The translations under genes and the position numbers were made by a program. Below the pieces are notes generated by a model. The model had not been told where the DNA came from and made no database searches. It saw only the letters and a program-made list of their open reading frames with translations. A DNA stretch of 64,000 nt from Mucilaginibacter sp. KACC 22773 (lineage in GTDB: Bacteria > Bacteroidota > Bacteroidia > Sphingobacteriales > Sphingobacteriaceae). The DNA lies in NCBI RefSeq assembly GCF_028736215.1, contig NZ_CP117883.1, forward strand, positions 7,378,001 through 7,442,000, read 5' to 3'. Of this stretch, positions 33,781 through 42,087 are shown piece by piece. The number at the start of each line of letters is the position of its first letter. Within the stretch, counting starts at the first letter, position 1.

Positions 33781-35799
33781 CTACCAAATCTTAACCCTCT
33801 CCCCTTCCGCTTTGTAATTTTTATCACCAGGCTGCACGTTGAATGCTTTGTAAAACGGGGCGAAATTCATTAATGGCCCATTTACACGCCACATGGCGGG
33901 CGAGTGGGGGTTGGTGTTTACGTAGGTGCGCAGAAACTCGTCCCTGGTTTTTACCCTCCAGATGCGGGCTATGGACAGGAAGAAGCGCTGGTCGGGCGTG
34001 AAGCCGTCAATTTTGGTGTTGCCTTTGCCTTGTTCGGTCATTTTAAAGGCGTCGTAGGCTATGGCTATGCCGCCATTGTCGGCGGTGTTTTCGCCCAGGG
34101 TGAGTGCGCCTTTGATGTGTACGGTATCTAACACGGTAAACGAGCCATATAAATTGGCCAGCTGTTTTGTTTTGGCCCTAAACTTTTCATAATCTTCTTT
34201 TGTCCACCAGTTTTTTACGTTGCCGTCTTTATCAAACTGCGCACCCTGGTCGTCAAAGGCGTGGGTCATTTCGTGGCCAATTACCATGCCGATGCCGCCG
34301 TAGTTGATGGCGTCGTCTGCCGAAAAATCGAAATACGGAAATTGCAGGATGCCCGCCGGGAAAACAACCTCGTTAAACGAGGGGTTGTAATAAGCGGTAA
34401 CTGTAGATGGCGTGGTGCCCCATTCTGTTTTATCAACCGGCTTGTTCAGTTTGGCTAATTGAAACTGATAATCGTTTTGTTTAAGCCACAGGATGTTTTC
34501 AAAGTATTTGGTCCGGTTGATCTGCACCTTATCGTAATTGCGCCATTTATCGGGGTAGCCTAATTTTTTGGTGATGGCGTATAATTTTTCTTTGGCTTTT
34601 TGTTTGGTGCTGTCGCTCATCCAATCCAGGTGATTGATCCTGTTTTCGAAGGATTTTTGCAGGTTGTTTACCAATACCAGCACCCGTTTTTTGGCGTCCT
34701 CGTTAAAATACCGTTTTACATACAACTGCCCCAAAGCCTGCCCCAAATAGCCGTCGACGTTTTGCGTCATGATCTGCCTGCGGGTTTTTTGTACGGCTTG
34801 CCCGTTTAATACTTTGTTAAATTCAAACGTGGCATCTGCAAAAGGTTTGCTCAATATTTCGGCGTAGTTTTGGAGGGTAGCGGCTTTTAAATAAATTTTC
34901 CAGTCGGCTATGGGTACCGATTTCAACATGCCGTTCAACTTATCGTAATAAGCGGGCTGGCCCATATCAAGCGAGTCGGTTGTTGCACCCAGTTCGGCAA
35001 GCAATGTTGGCCAGCCTATATTAGTTTGTGTTTTGCTGATGGCGGCAACCGCTACCTTATGGTAATTGGCATTAACATCCCTTAATTGGATATTGGTTTT
35101 ATGCGCTGCCGCGTTTTGCTGCTCGATGCCGTAGGCAATGGCCGCGTTTTTTGCGGCGGTGGCAGGGCTGCTCCCGGTTAATTGGAACAGGGTGGCCAGG
35201 TATTTTTTATAGGCCTGCTGAATGCCAAGCGTGGCTGAATCTGTTTTAAAATAATAATCCCTCTCTGGCAAGCCAATACCGGTTTGCGATACATGGGCAA
35301 TATTGATGCTGCTGTTTTTGTTATCGGGGTAAATATCGAAGCCAATAATGAGTCCGTTCCCGGTTTTGAGCTGCGCCGCTACAAATTGCATGAGTGACGG
35401 CACACCCGTAATAGCATCAATTTGTGCCAGTATGGGTTTAATAGGCTGGTACCCGCGTTGGTTAATGGTGGCGATATCCATGCCCGAGGCGTAAAAATCG
35501 CCCACCTTTTGGTCGATGCTGCCCATGGGGTTCCGGGCTTTTGAAACACTATCCAGGATGTTTTGCAGCAGCAGCTTTTGCGGAATGTTCATGAAGCTGT
35601 ACGAACCCACGCCTGATTGATCGGCGGCAATTTTGGCGGTATCGTACCAGCGCCCGTTAACAAAGCGAAAAAAATTATCGCCTGGTTTTGTCAGGGAGTC
35701 GATGCCGGCAACATCAACAAACCCTTTTTTGTGATCGTCCTGGTATTTCCAGGCACCCAAAACAACTAACGCTACACACAGGTAAAACACTTTATTCAT
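33781..35799 (-). CDS. M13 family metallopeptidase (PepO/neprilysin-like)
   Basis: 672 residues with an N-terminal hydrophobic export signal. The zinc site HEMTH lies near 510 (VIGHEMTHAFDDQG), and GENTADNGG near 568 supplies the third ligand glutamate and the conserved Asp. NPSFNEVVFPAGILQ precedes them as in the family. The enzyme cleaves oligopeptides, probably in the periplasm. The usual C-terminal CxxW is replaced by VKIW, as in many bacterial members. Single gene, converging on the five-gene operon. Confidence 0.9.
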   Translation of the reverse strand: MNKVFYLCVALVVLGAWKYQDDHKKGFVDVAGIDSLTKPGDNFFRFVNGRWYDTAKIAADQSGVGSYSFMNIPQKLLLQNILDSVSKARNPMGSIDQKVGDFYASGMDIATINQRGYQPIKPILAQIDAITGVPSLMQFVAAQLKTGNGLIIGFDIYPDNKNSSINIAHVSQTGIGLPERDYYFKTDSATLGIQQAYKKYLATLFQLTGSSPATAAKNAAIAYGIEQQNAAAHKTNIQLRDVNANYHKVAVAAISKTQTNIGWPTLLAELGATTDSLDMGQPAYYDKLNGMLKSVPIADWKIYLKAATLQNYAEILSKPFADATFEFNKVLNGQAVQKTRRQIMTQNVDGYLGQALGQLYVKRYFNEDAKKRVLVLVNNLQKSFENRINHLDWMSDSTKQKAKEKLYAITKKLGYPDKWRNYDKVQINRTKYFENILWLKQNDYQFQLAKLNKPVDKTEWGTTPSTVTAYYNPSFNEVVFPAGILQFPYFDFSADDAINYGGIGMVIGHEMTHAFDDQGAQFDKDGNVKNWWTKEDYEKFRAKTKQLANLYGSFTVLDTVHIKGALTLGENTADNGGIAIAYDAFKMTEQGKGNTKIDGFTPDQRFFLSIARIWRVKTRDEFLRTYVNTNPHSPAMWRVNGPLMNFAPFYKAFNVQPGDKNYKAEGERVKIW

Positions 35800-35943
35800 A
35801 AACAGTCAATTTGTTTAAAGGTAATAATTTAGGAATATGTTGGGGAGTGAAATTAAAAAAGGGGGAGCGTCGTTCTACGTCCACTCTCAAAAGGGAATTG
35901 CATAGGGGAGCTTTTGTCTTTTTAAAACCCCTTACTTTTTGTT

Positions 35944-36046
35944 CCCCTCTAGAGAGGGGGCGCGATGGGAAGCGCATTAGCCGGGGTGTGTTTTCAGCGT
36001 TAAGTCGCGCGCATATAACACACCCCTCCGCCCCTCTCGAGAGGGG
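35944..36046. repeat. Palindromic intergenic element
   Basis: Nested inverted repeats: CCCCTCT-AG-AGAGGGG at the left, the perfect 16-bp palindrome CCCCTCTCGAGAGGGG at the right (36031-36046), and between them GGGGTGTGTT (35983-35992) pairing with AACACACCCC (36017-36026). The whole could fold into one cruciform. It fills the middle of the 379-bp gene-free spacer between the M13 peptidase and aminopeptidase P genes. Confidence 0.6.
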
Positions 36047-36150
36047 AATCGCACATGGGCCGGGGCTCAGAGCTTCAGGAGGCGTTTGCACTACCGGCAA
36101 TTGCTTCGTGCCTCTCAATGACGGTAGTTTTTATATTGCTAAATCAAAAA

Positions 36151-36180
36151 ACCATCTGCACATCTGAAATCTGCACATCT
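36151..36180. repeat. CTGCACATCTGAAAT repeat
   Basis: Two copies of CTGCACATCT separated by GAAAT end right at the aminopeptidase P stop codon. The same words occur at 14535-14567. Confidence 0.55.
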
Positions 36181-37582
36181 ACCCCTTCAACCCCTCAATC
36201 TCCTTCAAGCTCTTTGGCAAGTACTTACCCAGCAGGTGGCTGCCGGTGTCGGTTATCAGAAAATTATCCTCGATCCTTATCCCGCCGAAATCTCGGTAGG
36301 TGTTTAGCACGTCGTAGTTGATAAAATCGACGTATTTGTGTTCGGCCTGCCAGCGGTCGATGAGTTCGGGGATGATGTAGATGCCGGGTTCGATGGTGAG
36401 CACGTAGCCGGCTTCCAGCTCGCGGCCCAGGCGCAGGGATTTGAGGCCGAACACGGTAGTTTCTTTTTTAAGGGTGTCGGTGTAGCCAACGTAAGGTTCG
36501 CCCAGGTCTTCCATATCGTGGGTATCCATGCCAAGCATGTGGCCCAGTCCGCATTGAAAAAACATGGTATGCGCACCGGCGGCAACGGCTTCAGCAGGGT
36601 CGCCTTTCATGATGCCGGCCTGGCTAAGTCCCTCTACCAGTTTCTGGCAGGCGGCCAGGTGAATATCTTTGTATCGTACGCCCGGTTTCAGCATGCTGAT
36701 GGCGTGGTCCATGGAGTTAAGCACCACCTCGTATAGTTCGGCCTGGCGGGTGGTAAACTTCTGGCCCACGGGCACGGTGCGGGTAAGGTCGCCGCCGTAG
36801 TGCATGGCATTTTCGGCGCCGATGTCGCATAGCAGCATCTGGCCGTCCTGTAGGGTATGGCCGTAGTAATGGGTGTGCAGGGTTTCGCCGCGGGGGGTAA
36901 TAATGGCGGGGTAACCCAGGCGCGAGTTGGCCGCTATGGCTACCTCGTTGGCTTTGGCCACCAACTCGTAGCCCTTAATGCCGGGGCGGGTGTTTTTGAT
37001 AACGGCCAGCTGCATATCTACGCTAATGGATACCGCTTTTTCCATTTCGGCAATCTCCAGCGGGGTTTTAATCACCCGCTGGGCAATTACGGCTTTGATG
37101 AGTTTTACCGATACATGATCGGCCACATCCTGCAGGCTCACGTTGAGCCATGCGGCCAGTTTAATTTTATTTTCGGGGCGGTAAGGCGGCAGTATATGCA
37201 CCTTGCGCCCGGTGGTTTGCGCTTTGTGGATGTAGTGGGTAATATCGTTGTACGGGCGGGTTTGGGTAACGCCAACCAGGGCGGCCATTTCGCTCACGGT
37301 GGGCAGTACGCCTGTCCAGATAATGTCGTCGATGCTCAGCTCGTTGCCGAAGATTACGGCTTCTCCGGTGTCGGTATCAATCACTGCGGCCAGCCCCGCA
37401 AGGTCCAGCCCGAAGTAATACAGGAAACTGCTATCCTGGCGATAGCTAAAATGGTTATCCTTATAGTTCATGCTGCTTTCCTCGTTGCCCAGCAGCACAA
37501 TAAGGCCATCGTTGACCATGCTTTGGGTTAACACTTGCCGCCTATCGGCATAAACCTGCTTATCGAATAGTTGAAGATCCAT
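36179..37582 (-). CDS. pepP: Aminopeptidase P family protein (Xaa-Pro aminopeptidase)
   Basis: 467 residues. The N-terminal AMP_N domain (about 1-150) precedes a pita-bread M24B catalytic domain with the five metal ligands visible: two Asp in CDIGAENAMHYGGDLTRTV, His in GLGHMLGMDTHDM, Glu in LTIEPGIYI and Glu in GGIRIEDNFLI. It removes an N-terminal residue preceding proline, in the cytoplasm, using two Mn ions. The -7 box TATATTTG ends only 5 bp before the ATG, so the transcript may be nearly leaderless. Confidence 0.9.
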   Translation of the reverse strand: MDLQLFDKQVYADRRQVLTQSMVNDGLIVLLGNEESSMNYKDNHFSYRQDSSFLYYFGLDLAGLAAVIDTDTGEAVIFGNELSIDDIIWTGVLPTVSEMAALVGVTQTRPYNDITHYIHKAQTTGRKVHILPPYRPENKIKLAAWLNVSLQDVADHVSVKLIKAVIAQRVIKTPLEIAEMEKAVSISVDMQLAVIKNTRPGIKGYELVAKANEVAIAANSRLGYPAIITPRGETLHTHYYGHTLQDGQMLLCDIGAENAMHYGGDLTRTVPVGQKFTTRQAELYEVVLNSMDHAISMLKPGVRYKDIHLAACQKLVEGLSQAGIMKGDPAEAVAAGAHTMFFQCGLGHMLGMDTHDMEDLGEPYVGYTDTLKKETTVFGLKSLRLGRELEAGYVLTIEPGIYIIPELIDRWQAEHKYVDFINYDVLNTYRDFGGIRIEDNFLITDTGSHLLGKYLPKSLKEIEGLKG

Positions 37583-37586
37583 GCCG

Positions 37587-37594
37587 CAAATATA
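37587..37594 (-). promoter_or_regulatory. -7 box of aminopeptidase P
   Basis: TATATTTG followed by CGGC and then the ATG. The predicted transcript start falls within about 1-2 nt of the start codon. No TTG at -33; instead a C/G-rich inverted repeat (CCCCCTTCAGGGGG) precedes it. Confidence 0.42.
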
Positions 37595-37777
37595 AGCCCC
37601 CTAACCCCCTGAAGGGGGAACTTTGGCGGGAAAATTTTTAACAAAAGTAGGCGTACTTTTTAAAGTGATAAAAAGTGTTGATTTTTGTAGTTTTTTTATC
37701 GGAATAATAGCAGGTTTGTATGTATTTTTTGCTGTTTTCAGCTATAAAATTGATGCTTTTTTGCTCAAAAACGTACT

Positions 37778-39262
37778 TTAAGAAGTTGGAGAAAAATCAT
37801 CGGCAATCCACCCGCTTACGATTTTTGCCGAGAGTAAACAGAGCGGAATCCCGCCGCCCGGATGGACACTCCCGCCGCAAAAATACAGGTTTTCAATTTT
37901 GGACGATTTATTGGCATGCCGCAAAAATGCCGCAAACCGGCTGTTGCTGCTGGCGCCATACAACGAGCCCTGGTACGATGAAGTTTTGGTTTGGATACGC
38001 CGCGGGTCGAGCATGGTTTCGGAAACAATGAGGCTTTCGATATCGTCGCCCAAAATACGGGTGAGTTTCTTGAGGATGTTTTCGCGGGCGGTGGCAATCA
38101 GTGTATCCCATTCCTGCCCCACATTGGCCGGTACGTTGATCATGGTAAACCAGTTTTCGCAGCGGCCGGGGGCATCATCCGGCTTGTATTTACAGCTGAT
38201 ATTGAGATAGATAGTAGGATCATGAAAGATGTTTTTATCCTTCCAGATATGGTCAAACTCGGCTTTGTAATCGGTGCTGAAAAAGATGTTATGCAAATCA
38301 AGTTCTGGAAACCGCCTGCTGATACCCCAGTAAAATATCAGCGCCGAGCTGCTACGCTCCTGGCCAAGGATTCTCTTAGGAAACAACCCGGGATACGACT
38401 TAAGCAGCCTTTGATAGGTGAACCAAACATCCATGTTGGATATGATGACATCTCCGTTGATGATGTTACCTCCTACCTTAAGGCCGATAGCTTTGCGGTC
38501 ATCTAACACAATCTCATCAACCTTTGAGTTGTAGTGGAATACAACCCCTAATAATCCGGCCAGCTTAACTAAACTGCCCGTGATACTATACATACCCCCG
38601 ACGGGGAAATAAGCCCCATAGTGCTGCTCTAAATGCGGTATCACGTTCAGGGTAGCCGGGGCTGCATACGGGTTTGATCCATTGTAAGTGGCATACCTGT
38701 CATAAAACTGCACCAGGCGGTCATCTTTAAAATAGCCCGCGTTGGCCTTGTGCATTGTCCGGAAGGCATCTATTCCCGGTAGCCCCAAAACCGACTTTGC
38801 AGTATCCCGTCTCAAAAATGTTTTAAGCCTGTGCAGCGATTGTTCCAGGAAAACGTGATTGGTTATATTGTAGATAGTTGCACTGTTGGCCAGGTATTTT
38901 TTTACTGATGCAACAGGTTCGCCGGTAACATTACTTACCTCGGCGGCAAATTGCTCAGTATCAGCATAAGCGTTTAATTGGGTGCCGTCTTCATAAAAGT
39001 ACCGGCAAACTTTATCCAGCTTCTGGTAGCAAAAAAAATCTTTAGGGTTTTTACCTGCAAGGGTAAAAAGCTCATCCACGTACTGCGGCATGGTAAACAG
39101 GCTTGGCCCGGCATCAAAGCGAAAACCATCCTGTTCAAATTCAGATAGTTTACCGCCAGGATAGCTGTTCGCCTCAAAAACCTCAACCTGGTGCCCTTGC
39201 ACCGCAAGCCTTATCGCTGTCGCGATGCCCGCTATGCCCGAACCGATGATTAATGCTTTCAT
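37778..39262 (-). CDS. CrtI-family FAD-dependent carotenoid desaturase-like protein
   Basis: 494 residues. It opens with the FAD dinucleotide-binding loop GSGIAGIATAIRLAVQGHQV and the following YPGGKLSEFEQDGFRFDAGP, both typical of phytoene desaturase/CrtD-type proteins. The C-terminal YFCGGSVHPGGGIPLCLLSAK closes the FAD site. These enzymes desaturate or isomerise carotenoids at the membrane. No crtB, crtY or crtZ gene is in the window, so the exact substrate, and even membership in a pigment pathway, is inferred. The start at 39262 gives the Rossmann motif directly at the N-terminus. Confidence 0.85.
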   Translation of the reverse strand: MKALIIGSGIAGIATAIRLAVQGHQVEVFEANSYPGGKLSEFEQDGFRFDAGPSLFTMPQYVDELFTLAGKNPKDFFCYQKLDKVCRYFYEDGTQLNAYADTEQFAAEVSNVTGEPVASVKKYLANSATIYNITNHVFLEQSLHRLKTFLRRDTAKSVLGLPGIDAFRTMHKANAGYFKDDRLVQFYDRYATYNGSNPYAAPATLNVIPHLEQHYGAYFPVGGMYSITGSLVKLAGLLGVVFHYNSKVDEIVLDDRKAIGLKVGGNIINGDVIISNMDVWFTYQRLLKSYPGLFPKRILGQERSSSALIFYWGISRRFPELDLHNIFFSTDYKAEFDHIWKDKNIFHDPTIYLNISCKYKPDDAPGRCENWFTMINVPANVGQEWDTLIATARENILKKLTRILGDDIESLIVSETMLDPRRIQTKTSSYQGSLYGASSNSRFAAFLRHANKSSKIENLYFCGGSVHPGGGIPLCLLSAKIVSGWIADDFSPTS

Positions 39263-39425
39263 TTCACACGAATGTCACGAATTTAGGCGAATTACACGAA
39301 TCTTAAACAGACACGAATTTCACCAATTGAATCGAATTCCACGAATGTTATATATCGGGCAAATTATTTGAATTTATCTTACCAGGCAGATTTGAGAAAA
39401 TTCGCTTTACTTCGTGAAATTCGTG
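39263..39425. repeat. Spacer with inverted copies of the word CACGAATTT
   Basis: The left part has at least five degenerate copies (CACACGAATGTCACGAATTT, TACACGAATC, ACACGAATTTCACC, TCCACGAATG). The right end has the reverse complement GTGAAATTCGTGTTAATT. It lies between two minus-strand genes. Confidence 0.65.
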
Positions 39426-40445
39426 TTAATTAAAATTGGTGTGAATCCCCAATCCGGGGTCGTTATTTAAGATATACTTGCCATCGGCAAAACCGGGCAT
39501 CTGGTAGGGGTTGTTGCTTACCAGGAAGGGGCCGTCCAGGTCAACCCAATCGCATTGGGGGGCGAGGGCTAAACCGGCCAATGCGGCGCAACTGGTTTCG
39601 GTCATGCAACCAATCATAATTTGTAGGCCCAGTTCGCGTGCTTTGTTCATCATTCGTTTGGCTTCATACATCCCGGCCGATTTCATGAGTTTGATGTTGA
39701 TGCCCGTGTATACGCCTTTGGCTTTCTCTACGTCCTCAAAGCGTTGCACGGCCTCATCACCAATAATGGGAATAGGGCTGCGCTCTGTGAGCCAGGCATT
39801 GCTATCCGGGTCGGTTTTAAGCATGGGTTGCTCTATCAGTTGTACACCCTGCTCCTGCAGCCAGTAAGTCATATCCAGGCTTTGCTGCAAATCTGTCCAG
39901 CCCTGATTGGCATCTACGTATAATGGCACGTTTGTAACCGAACGAATGGTGCTTATGAGTTCTTTATCGGTATCGCGGCCAAGCTTTACCTTAATCACTT
40001 TAAAACCTTCGGCCTCTTTTACCTTTTTGATGATCATCTCGGGCGTATCAATGCCGATAGTGAAACTGGTTACGGGCATTAGGGCCGGGTTGCTGCCAAA
40101 AAGCTGCCAGCAGGGCTGCCCTTTAATTTTGCCATCCAGGTCATGCAGGGCGATGTCAATGGCCGCCTTTACTGCAGGATTACCAGGCGCTATACTATCT
40201 AAATAACCTATTATCGACCCAAAATCAAATGGATAACTAAACCGGCCTATATCAACTTTACTTAAAAACTCGGTGGCGCTTTGGTGGCTTTCGCCCATGT
40301 AAGGCACCATTGATGCTTCCCCGTAACCGGTAAAGCCCTCATGTTTTACCTGCACCAGCATAACCGGCGTGGTGGTGCGCGAAAATTTGGCTATGGTAAA
40401 AGTGTGTTTAAGTTGTAATTCGAAAGGTTGATATGTCAGTTCCAT
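39426..40445 (-). CDS. Dipeptide epimerase (L-Ala-D/L-Glu epimerase type)
   Basis: 339 residues from the ATG at 40445 (MELTYQPFELQLKHTF); an upstream ATG at 40511 is rejected because the promoter box lies between. It is an enolase-superfamily enzyme of the muconate-lactonizing subgroup: acid/base lysine in VIKVKLGRD, metal ligands in YVDANQGW, LIEQPM and IGDEAV, and a second lysine in INIKLMKSAGM. The family epimerises peptides such as L-Ala-D-Glu from murein recycling. Divergent from the next gene with only about 55 bp between them. Confidence 0.85.
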   Translation of the reverse strand: MELTYQPFELQLKHTFTIAKFSRTTTPVMLVQVKHEGFTGYGEASMVPYMGESHQSATEFLSKVDIGRFSYPFDFGSIIGYLDSIAPGNPAVKAAIDIALHDLDGKIKGQPCWQLFGSNPALMPVTSFTIGIDTPEMIIKKVKEAEGFKVIKVKLGRDTDKELISTIRSVTNVPLYVDANQGWTDLQQSLDMTYWLQEQGVQLIEQPMLKTDPDSNAWLTERSPIPIIGDEAVQRFEDVEKAKGVYTGINIKLMKSAGMYEAKRMMNKARELGLQIMIGCMTETSCAALAGLALAPQCDWVDLDGPFLVSNNPYQMPGFADGKYILNNDPGLGIHTNFN

Positions 40446-40454
40446 GTTAAAAAC

Positions 40455-40494
40455 CAAAGCTAAAAGTTTAGAATGAATTTCGTGCTTATCTTTG
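40455..40494. promoter_or_regulatory. Back-to-back promoters of two divergent genes
   Basis: Minus strand: TAGCTTTG (40455-40462), about 10 bp before the epimerase ATG. Plus strand: TATCTTTG (40487-40494), 5 bp before the ATG at 40500. Both match TAnnTTTG and their upstream regions overlap, so the two transcripts may compete. Confidence 0.48.
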
Positions 40495-40499
40495 CGGCC

Positions 40500-41489
40500 A
40501 TGCCGGCACAAATTTATTCACCGTTTCAGCGTTTTAATTTCAGCAACAGCAAATGTTTCCTTACGGGCGAGACTTTAAATTCTGAAGAAGAAAAGATACA
40601 GGTTTTTCCGCAATGGCTCATGAGCCGTTATAACCTGGAAGACCAACCCTTTAAATTGCTCGACGAAAGTATGGCCACGTATAAGGACCTGAAACTACCT
40701 TGTAGCGCAGCCGTAAACGAACAATATCTGGAACCGCTGGAGGCCGAAATAGCCGCCGCGTTTGAAACGGGCTATGAAGCTGTAAAAGAACTTGATGAGT
40801 TGAAGCTATTTCAATGGGCCGGCAAATTATTATACGGTATAATTTTTAACGAAATACAGGCCGGTATCCGCCAGCAGCATGCGCAGGGGGAGGAGTTTAA
40901 TATTTCGCAGGCCATTATTCACCGGTTTAGCAACCTGCACCTGATGCTGCAAACCCTTAACCTGCCTATCGAGTTGGATGGCTTTAAACCTTACAGCATC
41001 GCTTTGTTTAAGGTTGACAATGCCGACAGCGTTTTTGGCTATCGCGATGAGATCAATACGCTTACATTCTCGCTACGGATAAATGATTTTGGCCTGGTAA
41101 TATGCCTGCAGGATAATGGCTCAAATGGCCGCTATCACCAGGAAAGGCTGGATAAAATTGCCGATCAGCCCTTACACCCCATTCAGTTTGAGGAGGTAAA
41201 CGCGCGTTTCTTTTACTCGGCCTACCTGTTTAACCGCCTGCCAGAGTATGAGGTAATGCCCGTTGGCGATACCATTTACATAGAAGCCGCCCCCTTACGC
41301 GGCACCAGCAGCAAACCCTTGTTTGATGATTGGATGAACAAAACCTACGGCCAGGTGCTGGAAAACTTCTGGAAAAACTGGGGCTTTTTATTGTTAGAGA
41401 TCATCAAAAACCCCAATGCCCCCATGAGCTTTTTGTTTGATGCCAATGGCGATTTTGTTAATGCCCAATTGATTGAATTGCCGCGCTGA
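40500..41489 (+). CDS. Conserved-looking protein of unknown function
   Basis: 329 residues from the ATG at 40500 (MPAQIYSPFQRFNFSNSKCFLTGE); the ATG at 40473 lies upstream of the promoter box. No signal peptide or membrane helix. The first 25 residues hint at a small zinc-type loop (SNSKCFLTGE) but only one cysteine is there. The rest is mixed alpha/beta and rich in acidic residues. No family is recognised. The predicted transcript start is almost at the ATG. Its 3' end overlaps the rhomboid gene end by 32 bp. Confidence 0.6.
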   Translation: MPAQIYSPFQRFNFSNSKCFLTGETLNSEEEKIQVFPQWLMSRYNLEDQPFKLLDESMATYKDLKLPCSAAVNEQYLEPLEAEIAAAFETGYEAVKELDELKLFQWAGKLLYGIIFNEIQAGIRQQHAQGEEFNISQAIIHRFSNLHLMLQTLNLPIELDGFKPYSIALFKVDNADSVFGYRDEINTLTFSLRINDFGLVICLQDNGSNGRYHQERLDKIADQPLHPIQFEEVNARFFYSAYLFNRLPEYEVMPVGDTIYIEAAPLRGTSSKPLFDDWMNKTYGQVLENFWKNWGFLLLEIIKNPNAPMSFLFDANGDFVNAQLIELPR

Positions 41490-42087
41490 TTTGTTGAATA
41501 AACGACGGAAGAACAGGCGGGTTTAGCAAAATTGTAATCAGCAAACCACTTAATGCACCATAAAGGTGTGCATCATGATTGATATTATCCCTACTGTATT
41601 TGGACGCATAGCTGCAATAAACCAGGTATAAAATGCCAAATATATATGCGGGGATTTGAACCGGTAATAATATTATTCCCATCCTGGCTGTGGGGTAGTA
41701 CAGTATTGCTCCAAATACTACAGCGCTGATTGCGCCGGATGCCCCAAGACTATAGTAGCTATAATTTTCCCGGTGTTTTAGTACCGATGGCATATCGCTT
41801 AAAATAAGGCTTACCATATATAGGAGCGCAAATTGCCAATGTCCTATTTGTGCTTCAAGTGCGAAAGCAAAATAATAAAACGATATCATATTAAATGCCA
41901 GGTGCATTATATCCTTATGGATAAAACCACTGGTAATAATGGTATAAACATAATGTCCGCGCGATACATTATACGGATGCAACATCAGTTTACCATACAG
42001 GCTTTGATTGTAAAACGCCATTACGGAAACAATAAGCGTTATTGCAAATATTAAAGATGCTACAGGTGTTGCGATAAGGTATTCCAT
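41458..42087 (-). CDS. Rhomboid family intramembrane serine protease
   Basis: 209 residues, six hydrophobic helices. The catalytic serine is Ser117 in GASGAISAVVFG and the histidine is His174 in HDAHLYGALSG. HLAFNMISFYYFAF carries the conserved loop residues. The protease cuts transmembrane segments inside the inner membrane. The ATG follows the stop of the M14 carboxypeptidase gene without any gap, so the two are one operon. The 3' end overlaps the converging gene by 32 bp. Confidence 0.85.
   Translation of the reverse strand: MEYLIATPVASLIFAITLIVSVMAFYNQSLYGKLMLHPYNVSRGHYVYTIITSGFIHKDIMHLAFNMISFYYFAFALEAQIGHWQFALLYMVSLILSDMPSVLKHRENYSYYSLGASGAISAVVFGAILYYPTARMGIILLPVQIPAYIFGILYLVYCSYASKYSRDNINHDAHLYGALSGLLITILLNPPVLPSFIQQISAAIQSIGH

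Noticed and set aside
35811..36167. Two overlapping frames (plus 35811-36167, minus 35792-36118)
   Set aside because: Both read through the palindromic element; neither has protein-like composition, and the palindromes explain the open frames.
40473..40499. Upstream ATG for the gene at 40500
   Set aside because: The -7 box TATCTTTG lies after this ATG, so it would not be transcribed from that promoter.
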